The notes beneath the pieces were generated by a model. It was given only the letters and a program-made list of their open reading frames with translations. It was not told the origin of the DNA and did no database searches. From Labilithrix sp. (GTDB taxonomy: Bacteria; Myxococcota_A; Polyangia; Polyangiales; Polyangiaceae), in NCBI GenBank assembly GCA_019637155.1, contig JAHBWE010000003.1, forward strand, positions 372,001 to 436,000: a stretch of 64,000 nucleotides of DNA, read 5' to 3'. The stretch's first letter is position 1. Each line of letters opens with the position of its first letter. A program made the translations under genes and the position numbers. This document shows positions 16,311 to 25,245 of this stretch, in pieces.

Positions 16311-17716
16311 CGAAGCATCGCCCCGCCCGTATCTCTCGCGTCATGCCCGCCGGCTCGCACGGGCTGCCGCTCGTCGCCGTCGTCGGCCGTCCGAACGTCG
16401 GCAAATCGACGCTGTTCAACCGCCTCGCGCGGCGCCGCCTCGCGATCGTGCACGATCAACCCGGCGTCACGCGCGATCGCCACTACGTCGACGCGTCCGC
16501 GTTCGGCCGCGACTACACCCTCATCGACACCGGCGGCTACGACCCCGACGACAAGGACCCGATGAAGACCGGCATCGCGCGCCACGTCGAGGCCGCGATC
16601 AAGGAGGCCGACGTCATCGTGTTCATCAGCGACGCGACGGTGCCGCTCACGAGCGCGGACCGCGTCGCGGTGAAGCTCCTGCGGAAGTCGAACAAGCCGG
16701 TCCTCTACGCCGCGAACAAGGCCGACTCGCCGAAGCTCGACGCCGACGCCTTCGAGATCTACCGCCTCGGGATCGAGAAGGTCTTCCCCGTGAGCGCGCT
16801 CCACGGCCGCGGGATCGGCGACCTCGAGGCCGCGATCGTCGACGCGCTGCCGCCGCCGCGAGCGGAGGAGGAAGACCCCGAGCGCCTCCCGCGCATCACG
16901 ATCGCGGGCAAGCCGAACGCCGGCAAGTCGAGCATGACGAACCGCATCCTCGGCGAGGACCGGATGCTCGTCGACACGCGGCCGGGGACGACGCGCGACG
17001 CGATCGACTCGCTCGTCGAGCGCGGCGGCAAGAAGTACATCTTCGTCGACACCGCCGGCGTGCGCCGCAAGGGCAAGGTGACGAAGGCCGCGGACGCGAT
17101 CGAGGCCGCGAGCGTCACCGCCGCGATCCAGGCGATGGAGCGATCGAGCGTCGTCGTCCTCCTCTGCGACGCGAAGGATGGCGTCGCCGAGCAGGACGCG
17201 AAGATCCTCGGCCTCGCGAACGACCGCGCGCGCGGGATGATCATCGCGCTCAACAAGATCGACCTCCTCTCGAAGGCCGAGCTCGCGAAGGCGGAGGAGG
17301 ACGCGCGCGACAAGATCTCCTTCGCGTCGTTCGTGCCGGTCGTCCTCGTGAGCGCGAAGACGGGCCGCGGCGTCGCCGGGCTCTTCGGCGAGATCGACAA
17401 GGTCGCCGCGTCGTTCCACGGCCGCGTGAGCACCGGCGAGCTCAATCGCTTCTTCGAGCAGGTGCTCCAGACCCGGCCGCCGCCCACGAGCGGAGGCCGC
17501 GCGCCGCGCCTCTACTACATCACGCAGGCGGAGAGCTCCCCTCCCCTCTTCGTCGTCATCGCCTCGAACCCCGAGGCGGTGCATTTTTCGTATCAGCGCT
17601 TCGTCGTGAACCAGCTCCGCAAGCACTTCGGCTTCGAAGGCGTCCCGATCAAGGTCGTCTACAAGGAGAAGCGCCGCGGGCGGAAGGCGGCGGCGGAAGA
17701 GCCCGCCGACGAGTAG
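16307..17716 (+). CDS. der: Tandem-domain ribosome-assembly GTPase Der (EngA)
   Basis: Der is a double GTPase needed for 50S subunit maturation. The first G domain carries GRPNVGKSTLFNRL and DTGGYDPDD, with NKAD; the second carries GKPNAGKSSMTNRILGE, DTAGVRRKGK and NKID. The C-terminal KH-like domain follows (SGGRAPRLYYITQAESSPPL, then NQLRKHFGFEGVPIKVVYK). The length of 469 residues is typical. The ATG at 16307 overlaps the era stop by four bases; a second ATG at 16343 would give a start closer to other Der proteins, so the first dozen residues are uncertain. The gene ends one base before the convergent ABC1 kinase gene. Confidence 0.97.
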   Translation: MTKHRPARISRVMPAGSHGLPLVAVVGRPNVGKSTLFNRLARRRLAIVHDQPGVTRDRHYVDASAFGRDYTLIDTGGYDPDDKDPMKTGIARHVEAAIKEADVIVFISDATVPLTSADRVAVKLLRKSNKPVLYAANKADSPKLDADAFEIYRLGIEKVFPVSALHGRGIGDLEAAIVDALPPPRAEEEDPERLPRITIAGKPNAGKSSMTNRILGEDRMLVDTRPGTTRDAIDSLVERGGKKYIFVDTAGVRRKGKVTKAADAIEAASVTAAIQAMERSSVVVLLCDAKDGVAEQDAKILGLANDRARGMIIALNKIDLLSKAELAKAEEDARDKISFASFVPVVLVSAKTGRGVAGLFGEIDKVAASFHGRVSTGELNRFFEQVLQTRPPPTSGGRAPRLYYITQAESSPPLFVVIASNPEAVHFSYQRFVVNQLRKHFGFEGVPIKVVYKEKRRGRKAAAEEPADE

Positions 17717-17717
17717 C

Positions 17718-19049
17718 TCACCCTTCGAGCCCCTCGAACGGCGCGTGCGCGGCGGCGGAGAAGTGGTCCGGCCACGGCGCGGTGGCGCCGAGCTTCGCGA
17801 GGACCGCGTTCATCCCCCACTGCAGGCGGTTCAAGAGCAGCCACTCCGGCGGCATCGCGGAGCGGCGCTGGTTCGGGTTGTCGAAGATGATGACCCCGTA
17901 GCTCTTCTTCACGTACTCGTCGCCGTACGTGAAGAACGGGCTCCGCTGGAGGAACGGCTGATAGAGGTACTGCGTGATGTTCCACTGCGCCTCGTAGTCG
18001 AAGCTGCGCTCGCGACCGACCATGCCGAGGCGGCGGAACCGCTCGTCGAAGCCGGCGCGATCGCCGGCGAGCGCGCCGCGCGCGAAGTCCTTCCACGTCT
18101 CGATGAACGCGCGATCGAAGCGGCGCACGCAGCCGAAGTCGAGGAGCGTCACCGCGCCGTCCGGATCGAACAGGTAGTTGCCGGGGTGTGGATCGCCGTT
18201 GAAGACACCGTGGCGGAAGAGACCGTCCCAGGACGTCCGGAAGAGGATCTCACCGGCGCGGTCCTTCGCCGCCTGCGGCGCGGACGCGACGAAGTCCCCG
18301 AAGCGCTGCGCGACGACGAGCTCGGTCGTGAGGACGCGGCGCGAGGAGCGCTCGGCGACGACGGCGGGCACGCGCACGTCCGCGTCGCGCGCGAAGAGCG
18401 CCGCGAGCGCGCGCTGGTTCTTCGCCTCGAGCGCGTAGTCGCACTCTTCGACGATGCGGGAGCGGAGCTCGTCGGCGAGCGCGCCGCCGTCGAGCGGCAG
18501 GCCGAGCGTCGACATGCGCGCGAAGGCGCCGATCGTGGAGAGATCGCTCCGGAGCACGTCCTCGATCCCGGGGTACTGCACCTTCACCGCGACCGCGCGG
18601 CCCTGGAAGCGAGCGCGGTGCACCTGCCCGATCGACGCGGCCGCGAACGGCTTCGGATCGAAGTCGTCGAAGAGCGACTCCGGCGCGGCGCCGAGCTCCT
18701 CGCGGATCGTCTCGGCGATGCGGTCCCAGCTCATCGCGACGGTGTCGGCCTGCAGCTGCGAGAGGACGCGCTGCGCCTCGTCCGGCAGCGCGCCGGGGAG
18801 GTAGCTCGCCATCTGCCCGATCTTCATGACGAGGCCCTTCATCGCGCCGAGCGAGAGCGCGAGCTCCTTCGCCGCCCGGAGCGCGTCGCCGTTCGACGGC
18901 GCGTCCTCGGCGGCGCGACCGCGCAGCGTGCGCTTCGCCATCGCGACGCCGACCTTGCCGGCGAGCGACGCGGTGACGAGCGTGCGCTTCCGGAAACCGC
19001 TCGCGAGGGCGTCGATCGCGATCGGGCCCCGCTCTCTCGTCGCTGTCAT
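17718..19049 (-). CDS. ABC1/UbiB (AarF) family atypical kinase
   Basis: A 443-residue protein of the ABC1/ADCK/UbiB family, which supports isoprenoid-quinone or lipid metabolism through an atypical kinase/ATPase fold. The family-defining KxGQ motif is in GLVMKIGQMASYLPG, the Ala-rich loop in FAAASIGQVHRARF, the Lys in VAVKVQYPGI, the catalytic loop in NGDPHPGNYL and the metal-binding DFG in TLLDFGCVRRF. No membrane helix is seen, so it is cytosolic or peripheral. It is the last gene of a minus-strand series (dnaB, ArsA-like, AsmA-like, this gene), starting 33 bp after the AsmA-like stop. It meets der end to end. Confidence 0.92.
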   Translation of the reverse strand: MTATRERGPIAIDALASGFRKRTLVTASLAGKVGVAMAKRTLRGRAAEDAPSNGDALRAAKELALSLGAMKGLVMKIGQMASYLPGALPDEAQRVLSQLQADTVAMSWDRIAETIREELGAAPESLFDDFDPKPFAAASIGQVHRARFQGRAVAVKVQYPGIEDVLRSDLSTIGAFARMSTLGLPLDGGALADELRSRIVEECDYALEAKNQRALAALFARDADVRVPAVVAERSSRRVLTTELVVAQRFGDFVASAPQAAKDRAGEILFRTSWDGLFRHGVFNGDPHPGNYLFDPDGAVTLLDFGCVRRFDRAFIETWKDFARGALAGDRAGFDERFRRLGMVGRERSFDYEAQWNITQYLYQPFLQRSPFFTYGDEYVKKSYGVIIFDNPNQRRSAMPPEWLLLNRLQWGMNAVLAKLGATAPWPDHFSAAAHAPFEGLEG

Positions 19050-19082
19050 CTCCGGCTCTCTTGGGGTCGGTCGAGGTGAGGG

Positions 19083-22000
19083 TCAATGTCGGCGCGCGGC
19101 GAGGGCGTCCCAGTCGGCGGCGTGCGCGTCGATCGCGGCGCGGAGCTCCGCTTCGCGCGTCGCCGGCGGCGGCTCCGATCGCGCCGCCGGCGCGGCGTCC
19201 TTGCGGAAGAAGAGCTGCGCCTCCTCGACCGCGGAGGCGACGAAGTCGACGACCTTGTTGTCACGGAGGAAGCGGCCGAGCGTCTGCCCCAGCTCCGCCT
19301 TCACCTCCGGCGCCGCGGTCGTGCCGCCGAGCGCGATCGGGATCACGAGGCGCTCGCCGAGCACGCGCGGCAGCGTGAGCAGCTTGCTCGTGCGGAGGTA
19401 CTCCTCCTCGAGCGTGATCTCGACGCCGCCGTCGATCGCGCGCGCGGGCGAGACCTTCACGTCCGCGCGCACGCTCGCACCATACAAAGAGACCGCGACC
19501 TCGGTGACGCGCACGCCGCGCGCGTCGAGCGCGATCGTCGCGACCGCGGGGCCGGTCGCGTCCTCGTTCGGCGGCCGGAGCCCGTAGCGCGCGAGCGCGG
19601 GGCGCGCCCGATCGATGACGGGGAACGCGGCCTCGTCGAGGACGACGTCGCCGCGCGCCTCGAGCGCGCCGTCGGGCTCGCGATGCCCGAGCACGGTGCC
19701 GGAGGCGCGGCCGCGCACGTACGCGCCGAACATTCGCCCCTCGATCGGCGGGAGCTCGTGGACCGCGACCGACGCGGCCGCGACGCGCGCGGAGACGGCG
19801 CCGCCGCGACGCGCCACCCCGAACGACGAGAGACGGCCGTCCGCGAGGCGCGCGCCGGCGCGGTTCCAGAGCACGTCGCCGCTCGCCGCGACGACGACCG
19901 CCGCGCTCACGTCCTCGAGGACGAACGGCGCGTATTCGACCTTCGCCGACGACACCCGCGCGCGGACCGTGCGCGCGGCGCCCTCGACCACCTCGGCGTC
20001 GACGTGCACGATCCCGGACAGCGGGGTCGTCCCCGCGCGCGCGACGACGAGCGCGTCCTCGATCGCCACCGCACCGGAGGCGGTCGATCGATCGAGGCTC
20101 CCCTTCGCGATCCGCAGCGCGACGGCGAGCTCGGTCCCGTTCGGCGTCGCGAGACCGAGGTCGATCGCGAGCCCGAGATCGGTCGCGAGCGCGAGGGTGC
20201 CGCGGGCGCCGAGCAACGGCGGCACGTCGATCGCGGGCGGCGGATGCGCGAGGCGAAGGAGCTGCATCGCGAGCGTGGGTCCGCCGTCCTCGAGCTGAAG
20301 GACGAGGTACGGCGGCGCGTCCCGCGCGGGCGCGGAGAACGGGACCGCGCCGTAGCCCGCGAAGCGACCGCCGTGGCCGCTGAAGCGAAGCCCCTCGTAG
20401 CGGAGGCCCGCGCGATCGAGCGTGAGGTCGACCTTCGCCCCTTCGAGCTCGTAGGCGAGCGAGCCCTCATGCTGCCGGACCGAGAGGAGGAGCGTGCTCG
20501 CGGCGACGAGCGATCCGCGCGCCCGGAGATCGCGCGCGACGTCGAGCGCGACGACGAGATCGCCGCGGCTCGGCCAGACCGCGGCGCGCTCGAACACGCC
20601 CGTCGCGGCGACGTCCTCGACCTTCACCCCGCCGGTGACGCGCACGAGGACGTCGGGCACGCCGAGCTCCGCGACGAGCCGCGATCCTCCGACCGCGAGC
20701 GTGACGGTGCCGCTGGCCGCGCTCCCGGCCTCCTCTTCCCTTCGACGGGGCGGACCGAACGCGAGCGCGACGGAGGCGGACGCGTCGTCGGCGATCGCGA
20801 GCGGCGCGCCGAGCGTGCGCGCGACGTCGCGGAGGAACGGCGCGTCGAGCGCGGCGGCGCGGACGGCGACGCTCCACTCCGCGAAATCGAGCGCGGGAGC
20901 TTGGAGCTCCGCGGTCACGATCCGCCCGCGCGCGGCGGCGTCGATGCGCCCGACGACGCGACCACCGCTCACGAAGACCTGACCGGCGACGTCGCGCACG
21001 ACGACGGCCGGAACGAAGCGCGGGCGGCCGAGGCGGAAGCCGAGCTCGTGCGCGCGCACGTCGATCTGGATCGCGGGGGCGCGCACGTCGCCGGCCGCGG
21101 TGACGACGACGTCGACCGTGTCCTCGTCGCGCGGCGTCGCGAGCGCGGGCGCGCCGAAGCGACGGAGCAGCGCGGCGAGCCCGACGCTCGCGTCGACGCG
21201 CGCGCCGAGGCCCGCGCCGGTGGGACCGCAGTCGCCGCGGAGCGTGGCACGCGCCCCGAGCGTCGGGGCGTGCAGGCGAAGCTCGGCGCGCGCGCCCTCC
21301 GTCGCGGACCACGAGAGCTCGGCGTCGATCCGCGTGTCGCGCGGGAGCGCCGCCGGGATGCGCGCGCGCACGGCGTCTTCGCCCGCGAGCGCGGTGAGCG
21401 CCTCGAGGAACGGACCGATGCGCCCGTGCTCGAGCGTGAACGCGAGGGTGGAGAGAGCGCGCGGGACGAGCAGCTCCGCCGCGTTCGCCTCCTCCGTCTC
21501 GTCGCGCTCGTCGCGATCGTCGCGCTCGAGCACGCCGGCGGCGGCGAAGCGCGCGACGACGGGGAGCTTGCCGTCGCCGCCGAGGGAGGGCCCGCCGTCG
21601 AGGCGGCCGCGCTCGAGCCGCCACGCGCGCGAGGAGACGAAGAGGCGCGCGGCGCCCTCGAGCGGCGCGGCCGGCACGTCGGCGGAGGTCGTCCACGTCG
21701 CGCGGAGGATCGCGAGGTCGCCCCAGATCCACGCCGCGGGATCGGGATCGTCCGACGCCGTGAACGCGACGTCGGCGCGGAAGGTCGCGTTCGCGTTCGC
21801 GACGTCCTGGACGGCGCCGGCGTCGTCGGCGCGCGCGAAGCGGTCGCGGAGGTCGCCGCGCGTGAAGACGAGGACACCTTCGAAGGAGCGGAGGCGGAGG
21901 GCGGGGCCGGCGTCGCCGAGCGACGTGATCGTCGCGGCGGCTTCGTCGAGGACGACGAGGCCGCGCGGCCCGAGCGGGATCCGCACGCCGCGGAGGCGGA

Positions 22001-22142
22001 CGATCGAGCCGTCGGTGCTGACGTCGGCGACGTCGGCGTCGGGGCCGAGGCGATCGCGGAGCCAGCCGCGGATCGTGGGGAGCCCGAGATCGAGGACGAC
22101 GTTGGCGAGGCTGCCGAAGAGGCGGGCGAGCGGGTTGCTCAC
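19083..22142 (-). CDS. AsmA/TamB-like large envelope protein
   Basis: A 1019-residue protein read from the GTG at 22142, which overlaps the ArsA-like stop codon. It is almost entirely predicted beta strand with repeated short units (LRLRSFEGVLVFTRGDLRDR; VEVTLEEEYLR-like elements), as in AsmA/YhdP/TamB proteins. The C-terminal part, with LGERLVIPIALGGTTAAPEV and ELGQTLGRFLRDNKVVDFVA, closely resembles the AsmA C-terminal pattern. The N-terminus lacks an obvious membrane helix (NPLARLFGSLANVVLDLGLP), unlike canonical AsmA. Its layout recalls chorein-type lipid-transfer proteins, a resemblance I judge by eye only. A role in moving lipid between membranes is inferred. Neighbours are an ArsA/Get3-like ATPase and an ABC1 kinase. 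Confidence 0.7.
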   Translation of the reverse strand: MSNPLARLFGSLANVVLDLGLPTIRGWLRDRLGPDADVADVSTDGSIVRLRGVRIPLGPRGLVVLDEAAATITSLGDAGPALRLRSFEGVLVFTRGDLRDRFARADDAGAVQDVANANATFRADVAFTASDDPDPAAWIWGDLAILRATWTTSADVPAAPLEGAARLFVSSRAWRLERGRLDGGPSLGGDGKLPVVARFAAAGVLERDDRDERDETEEANAAELLVPRALSTLAFTLEHGRIGPFLEALTALAGEDAVRARIPAALPRDTRIDAELSWSATEGARAELRLHAPTLGARATLRGDCGPTGAGLGARVDASVGLAALLRRFGAPALATPRDEDTVDVVVTAAGDVRAPAIQIDVRAHELGFRLGRPRFVPAVVVRDVAGQVFVSGGRVVGRIDAAARGRIVTAELQAPALDFAEWSVAVRAAALDAPFLRDVARTLGAPLAIADDASASVALAFGPPRRREEEAGSAASGTVTLAVGGSRLVAELGVPDVLVRVTGGVKVEDVAATGVFERAAVWPSRGDLVVALDVARDLRARGSLVAASTLLLSVRQHEGSLAYELEGAKVDLTLDRAGLRYEGLRFSGHGGRFAGYGAVPFSAPARDAPPYLVLQLEDGGPTLAMQLLRLAHPPPAIDVPPLLGARGTLALATDLGLAIDLGLATPNGTELAVALRIAKGSLDRSTASGAVAIEDALVVARAGTTPLSGIVHVDAEVVEGAARTVRARVSSAKVEYAPFVLEDVSAAVVVAASGDVLWNRAGARLADGRLSSFGVARRGGAVSARVAAASVAVHELPPIEGRMFGAYVRGRASGTVLGHREPDGALEARGDVVLDEAAFPVIDRARPALARYGLRPPNEDATGPAVATIALDARGVRVTEVAVSLYGASVRADVKVSPARAIDGGVEITLEEEYLRTSKLLTLPRVLGERLVIPIALGGTTAAPEVKAELGQTLGRFLRDNKVVDFVASAVEEAQLFFRKDAAPAARSEPPPATREAELRAAIDAHAADWDALAARRH

Positions 22143-23314
22143 ACGCCGCCGTCTCGCGCGGGAGCTCCGTCCCCGCCGCTCCCGCCGCCCATGAGCACGT
22201 CGGCGAGCTGGCCGAGGAGGACGAGGTCGTGGACGTCGGTCTCGAGCTCGGCGACGCGCACGATCGGCGTCCCTTGCGTCGCGCCTTCGAGGGCGCGGAC
22301 GTGCGACGCGTCGAGCGCGGCGAGCTTCACCTGATCGCCGTGCGCCTGCACGATGCGCTCCGGCGCGTCCTCGTCGAGCTGGAGGCCGTGCTCCGCGATC
22401 GCGCGCGCGGCGTCCTCTCGCGAGAGCGTCGCCGCGCCAGCGGGCGGGAGGTGGAAGCGGTTCACCACCAGCGCACCGCGCGGCATCTCCGCCTCGGCGA
22501 GGCGCTCGGCGAAGTAGAGGACCTCCTTGATCGCGGGCGGCGACGGGCTCGTGACGAGGACGAACGCGACGTCGTCTCCGCGCAGCGCCTTCTGCACGCG
22601 CAGCGCGCGCTCCTTGAAGCCGCCGAACAGGTCGTTCAGCTCGGCGATGAACTCCGCCATCGCCTCGAGGAACCCGCCGCCGGTGATCTTCGCGATGCCC
22701 TTGAGCACCGCCGACGCGCCCTTGGCGAGGATGTTGAGCGAGAGCTTCCCCGTCGATTGGAACGCCTCGATGAACCACTTCATCGTCGCGGAGTCGAGCG
22801 CCTCCATGAGCCGCTCCGGCGCGTCGAGGAAGTCGAGCGCGTTCGCGGTCGGCGGCGTGTCGAGGATGACGAGGTCGTAGCGAGGATCGTCCTTCACCGA
22901 GACGAGCTTCTCCATCGCCATGTACTCCTGCGTCCCCGCGAGCGAGGTCGAGACGTAGCGATAGAGCTTGTTCCCGAGGAGCTTCTCGGCCTTCTCCGGC
23001 GACGACGAGTACTTCGTGACGAGCTCGTCGAAGGTGCGCTTCGTGTCGAGCATCATCGCGGTGAGCGACCCCTTCATCGGGATCCCCGCCCGCTCGAACC
23101 GCGCGGGGTCGACCGTCACCGCCTCGCTCGTCATCTCCCCGATCCCGAGGCTCTCCGCGAGCCTCTTGGCGGGATCGATGGTGAGGCAGAGCACGCGCTT
23201 GCCGCGCTGCGCCGCCGCGACGCCGAGCGCGGCCGCCGTCGTGGTCTTCCCCACCCCACCGGCGCCGGCCGTGATGATGACGCGGCGTTGGTCGACCAAC
23301 GTCGAGAGCGACAT
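22139..23314 (-). CDS. ArsA/Get3-family ATPase
   Basis: A 391-residue single-domain P-loop ATPase of the ArsA/GET3 family. The deviant Walker A is TAGAGGVGKTTTAAAL (Lys at about 23). The family motif DPAKRLAESLG follows, then the switch II region LVILDTPPTANALDFLDAPE. The absence of arsR, arsB or arsC nearby argues against arsenite export; in Actinobacteria and Myxococcota such proteins are often of unknown role. The gene sits 22 bp after the dnaB stop and shares 4 bp with the AsmA-like gene, so the pair is probably co-translated. A link to membrane-protein or lipid handling is inference from that neighbour. Confidence 0.88.
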   Translation of the reverse strand: MSLSTLVDQRRVIITAGAGGVGKTTTAAALGVAAAQRGKRVLCLTIDPAKRLAESLGIGEMTSEAVTVDPARFERAGIPMKGSLTAMMLDTKRTFDELVTKYSSSPEKAEKLLGNKLYRYVSTSLAGTQEYMAMEKLVSVKDDPRYDLVILDTPPTANALDFLDAPERLMEALDSATMKWFIEAFQSTGKLSLNILAKGASAVLKGIAKITGGGFLEAMAEFIAELNDLFGGFKERALRVQKALRGDDVAFVLVTSPSPPAIKEVLYFAERLAEAEMPRGALVVNRFHLPPAGAATLSREDAARAIAEHGLQLDEDAPERIVQAHGDQVKLAALDASHVRALEGATQGTPIVRVAELETDVHDLVLLGQLADVLMGGGSGGDGAPARDGGV

Positions 23315-23336
23315 GGTCCCGTTCTAGCACGACGAC

Positions 23337-24815
23337 CTACTCGTTCGGGCCGTCGTCGTATTCGCCTTCGGCGAGGTTGTCGAAGCGGGTCCATTGCTTG
23401 TCGAAGCGGACCTTCACCGTTCCGGTGGGGCCGTTGCGCTGCTTCGCGACGATGATCTCGGCGACGTTCGCCTCGGGAGAGTCGGCGTTGTAGTAGTCGT
23501 CGCGGTAGATGAAGACGATGTTGTCGGCGTCCTGCTCGATCGCGCCGGACTCGCGGAGGTCGGAGATCATCGGGCGCTTCGACTTCTCCGAGCGCTGCTC
23601 GACCGCGCGGTTGAGCTGAGAGAGGGCGACGACGGGGAGCTCGAGCTCCTTCGCGAGCGCCTTGAGGCCGCGGGAGATCTCGCTGATCTCCTGCTCGCGC
23701 GAGGCCACGCCGTCGCGGCCCTTCATCAGCTGGAGGTAGTCGATGATGACGAGGCCGACCTTGCGCACCTTCTTGCCGTTCTCGTCGCGCACGTCGAACT
23801 CGGACTGGAGGCGCCGCACCTTCGAGCGCAGGTCGAGGAGGGTGAGGCCCGGCGAGTCGTCGATCCAGATCGGCAGCGAGCCGAGCATGCTCGCCGCCTG
23901 GGTGAGCTTGTTCCAGTCCTGCGGCCCGAGGAAGCCCGTGCGCATCTTGCTCACGTCGACGCGCGCCTCGGAGCAGACCATACGATTCGCGAGCTGCTCG
24001 CGCGGCATCTCGAGGGAGAACACGGCGACGCCGACGCCCGGCGTGTCCCACTTCTCCTTGTCGTCGCCGGCGAGCTCGTTGTGGCGCGGCTTCGCGGCGT
24101 TCGTCGCGATGTTGAGGACGAAGCTCGTCTTGCCCATGCCGGGGCGCGCGGCGAGGATCGTGAGGTCGCCCTCGTGCAGGCCCGAAGTCTGGCGATCGAA
24201 GCGCTCGAAGCCGGTCGAGACGCCGGTGATGCGGTCGCCGCGCGCGACGGCTTCGTTGAGCTTCGCGAACGCCTTCTTCATGACGTCGAGCAGCTTCTCG
24301 ACGCTCTGCTTCGACGACGTGCGCGCGAGGTTGTAGACCGCCTGCTCCGCGCCGTCGATGAACGCCTGCGGATCGCCGTAGTCGCCGTAGCCCTGCGCCG
24401 CGACACGCTGGCAGGCGAGGATGAGCTGACGGATGCGGTACTTCTCGTGGATGGTGCGCGCGTACGCGGCGACGTTCGCGACGACGGGCGCGGAGTCGAG
24501 GATCTGCCCGAGGTACGGCATGCCGCCGACCTGCGCGAGGCGCTGCCGATCTTTGAGGAAGCTGCTGACCTGCACGACGTCGACGGGCGAGCCGACCTGC
24601 TTGAGCTCGAGGCACGCCTCGAAGATGCGCCGGTGCGCCTCCGAGTAGAAGTGCTCCGGCTTCAGCTCGATGACCTTGTCCATCGCGCTCGGGTCGAGCA
24701 TGACGGCGGAGAGGACGGCGGCCTCGGCGTCGAGATCGTGCGGAGGAACCCGACCTTCGATCGCCGGCGGGTTCTCGACCTCCTTCTTTGCACGGGAAGC
24801 CCACGTCTTCTCCAC
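23337..24815 (-). CDS. dnaB: Replicative DNA helicase DnaB
   Basis: DnaB is the hexameric 5'-3' helicase that unwinds DNA ahead of the replication fork. The N-terminal domain (about residues 20-125) begins VPPHDLDAEAAVLSAVMLDP. The RecA-like domain has Walker A ARPGMGKTSF, the DnaB Glu motif in VAVFSLEMPREQLANRM, Walker B GLVIIDYLQLMKG and the H4 region ALSQLNRAVEQRSEKSKRP with SDLRESGAIEQDAD. The length of 492 residues is normal; about 20 extra residues (NELAGDDKEKWDTPG) sit between Walker A and the Glu motif, and no intein is present. It heads the series dnaB - ArsA-like - AsmA-like - ABC1. Confidence 0.97.
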   Translation of the reverse strand: MEKTWASRAKKEVENPPAIEGRVPPHDLDAEAAVLSAVMLDPSAMDKVIELKPEHFYSEAHRRIFEACLELKQVGSPVDVVQVSSFLKDRQRLAQVGGMPYLGQILDSAPVVANVAAYARTIHEKYRIRQLILACQRVAAQGYGDYGDPQAFIDGAEQAVYNLARTSSKQSVEKLLDVMKKAFAKLNEAVARGDRITGVSTGFERFDRQTSGLHEGDLTILAARPGMGKTSFVLNIATNAAKPRHNELAGDDKEKWDTPGVGVAVFSLEMPREQLANRMVCSEARVDVSKMRTGFLGPQDWNKLTQAASMLGSLPIWIDDSPGLTLLDLRSKVRRLQSEFDVRDENGKKVRKVGLVIIDYLQLMKGRDGVASREQEISEISRGLKALAKELELPVVALSQLNRAVEQRSEKSKRPMISDLRESGAIEQDADNIVFIYRDDYYNADSPEANVAEIIVAKQRNGPTGTVKVRFDKQWTRFDNLAEGEYDDGPNE

Positions 24816-25245
24816 AGTGATTCCTCCGAAATGCAGCGCGCCCCAGCCAAGACGGCCGAGGCGCAGGCTCGCGACGTCCGACGGACGCGCGAGGAGAGAG
24901 TGTTGCGCGAGTATCGTTACCCGCCTCGGGCAGGCTTCGTCAATGACTCAACGTCGGGGCTTCGCCCCGACACCCCACCCCAGACACGGCCCTCGCGCTG
25001 GCGCGCTCGGGGCGCTTCGCGCCCGCTGGAGCGGCCGCTTCTGGGGCCCGGCGCGCCCCTTCTTCCACGTCTTCACGACGACTCGGGCGAAGGCCTGCGC
25101 CCCTTCTTCCGGATCCACACGACGCTCGGGGCGCCCACTTCATCTATGTCCTCACGACGCTCTTCCATGTCCTCACGGCAGCTCGACCATCGAGGCGATG
25201 CTTACGCGGCCGCTTCTTGGGGCTATCTCGGCTATAAGCGAGGGC
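24816..25245. other. Divergent intergenic region with repeat copy B
   Basis: This 430-bp gap between dnaB and the lipoprotein gene contains the dispersed ~105-bp repeat (24947-25049). Short imperfect direct repeats follow (CGCCCCTTCTTCC twice, and ATGTCCTCACG twice) up to about 25190. The dnaB promoter should lie in 24816-24945. No gene was found. Confidence 0.6.
24947..25049 (+). repeat. Dispersed ~105-bp repeat, copy B
   Basis: Opens with CTCAACGTCGGGGCTTCGCC, a C(TTCG)G-type hairpin, passes through CCCCAGACACGGCCCTCGCG and ends with GGCCGCTTCTGGGGCCC. It is inverted relative to copies A and D. Confidence 0.85.

Noticed and set aside
22139..23314. Arsenite-resistance system
   Set aside because: There is a single ATPase domain and no arsB, arsC, arsD or arsR nearby; the family has many non-arsenic members.
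19083..23330. A single 1415-residue fusion over the ArsA-like and AsmA-like genes
   Set aside because: The N-terminal 395 residues are an out-of-frame reading of the ArsA-like gene; the real AsmA-like start is the GTG at 22142.
23337..24815. Intein in DnaB
   Set aside because: The helicase motifs are contiguous and the length is normal; only about 20 extra residues occur between motifs, with no splicing residues.
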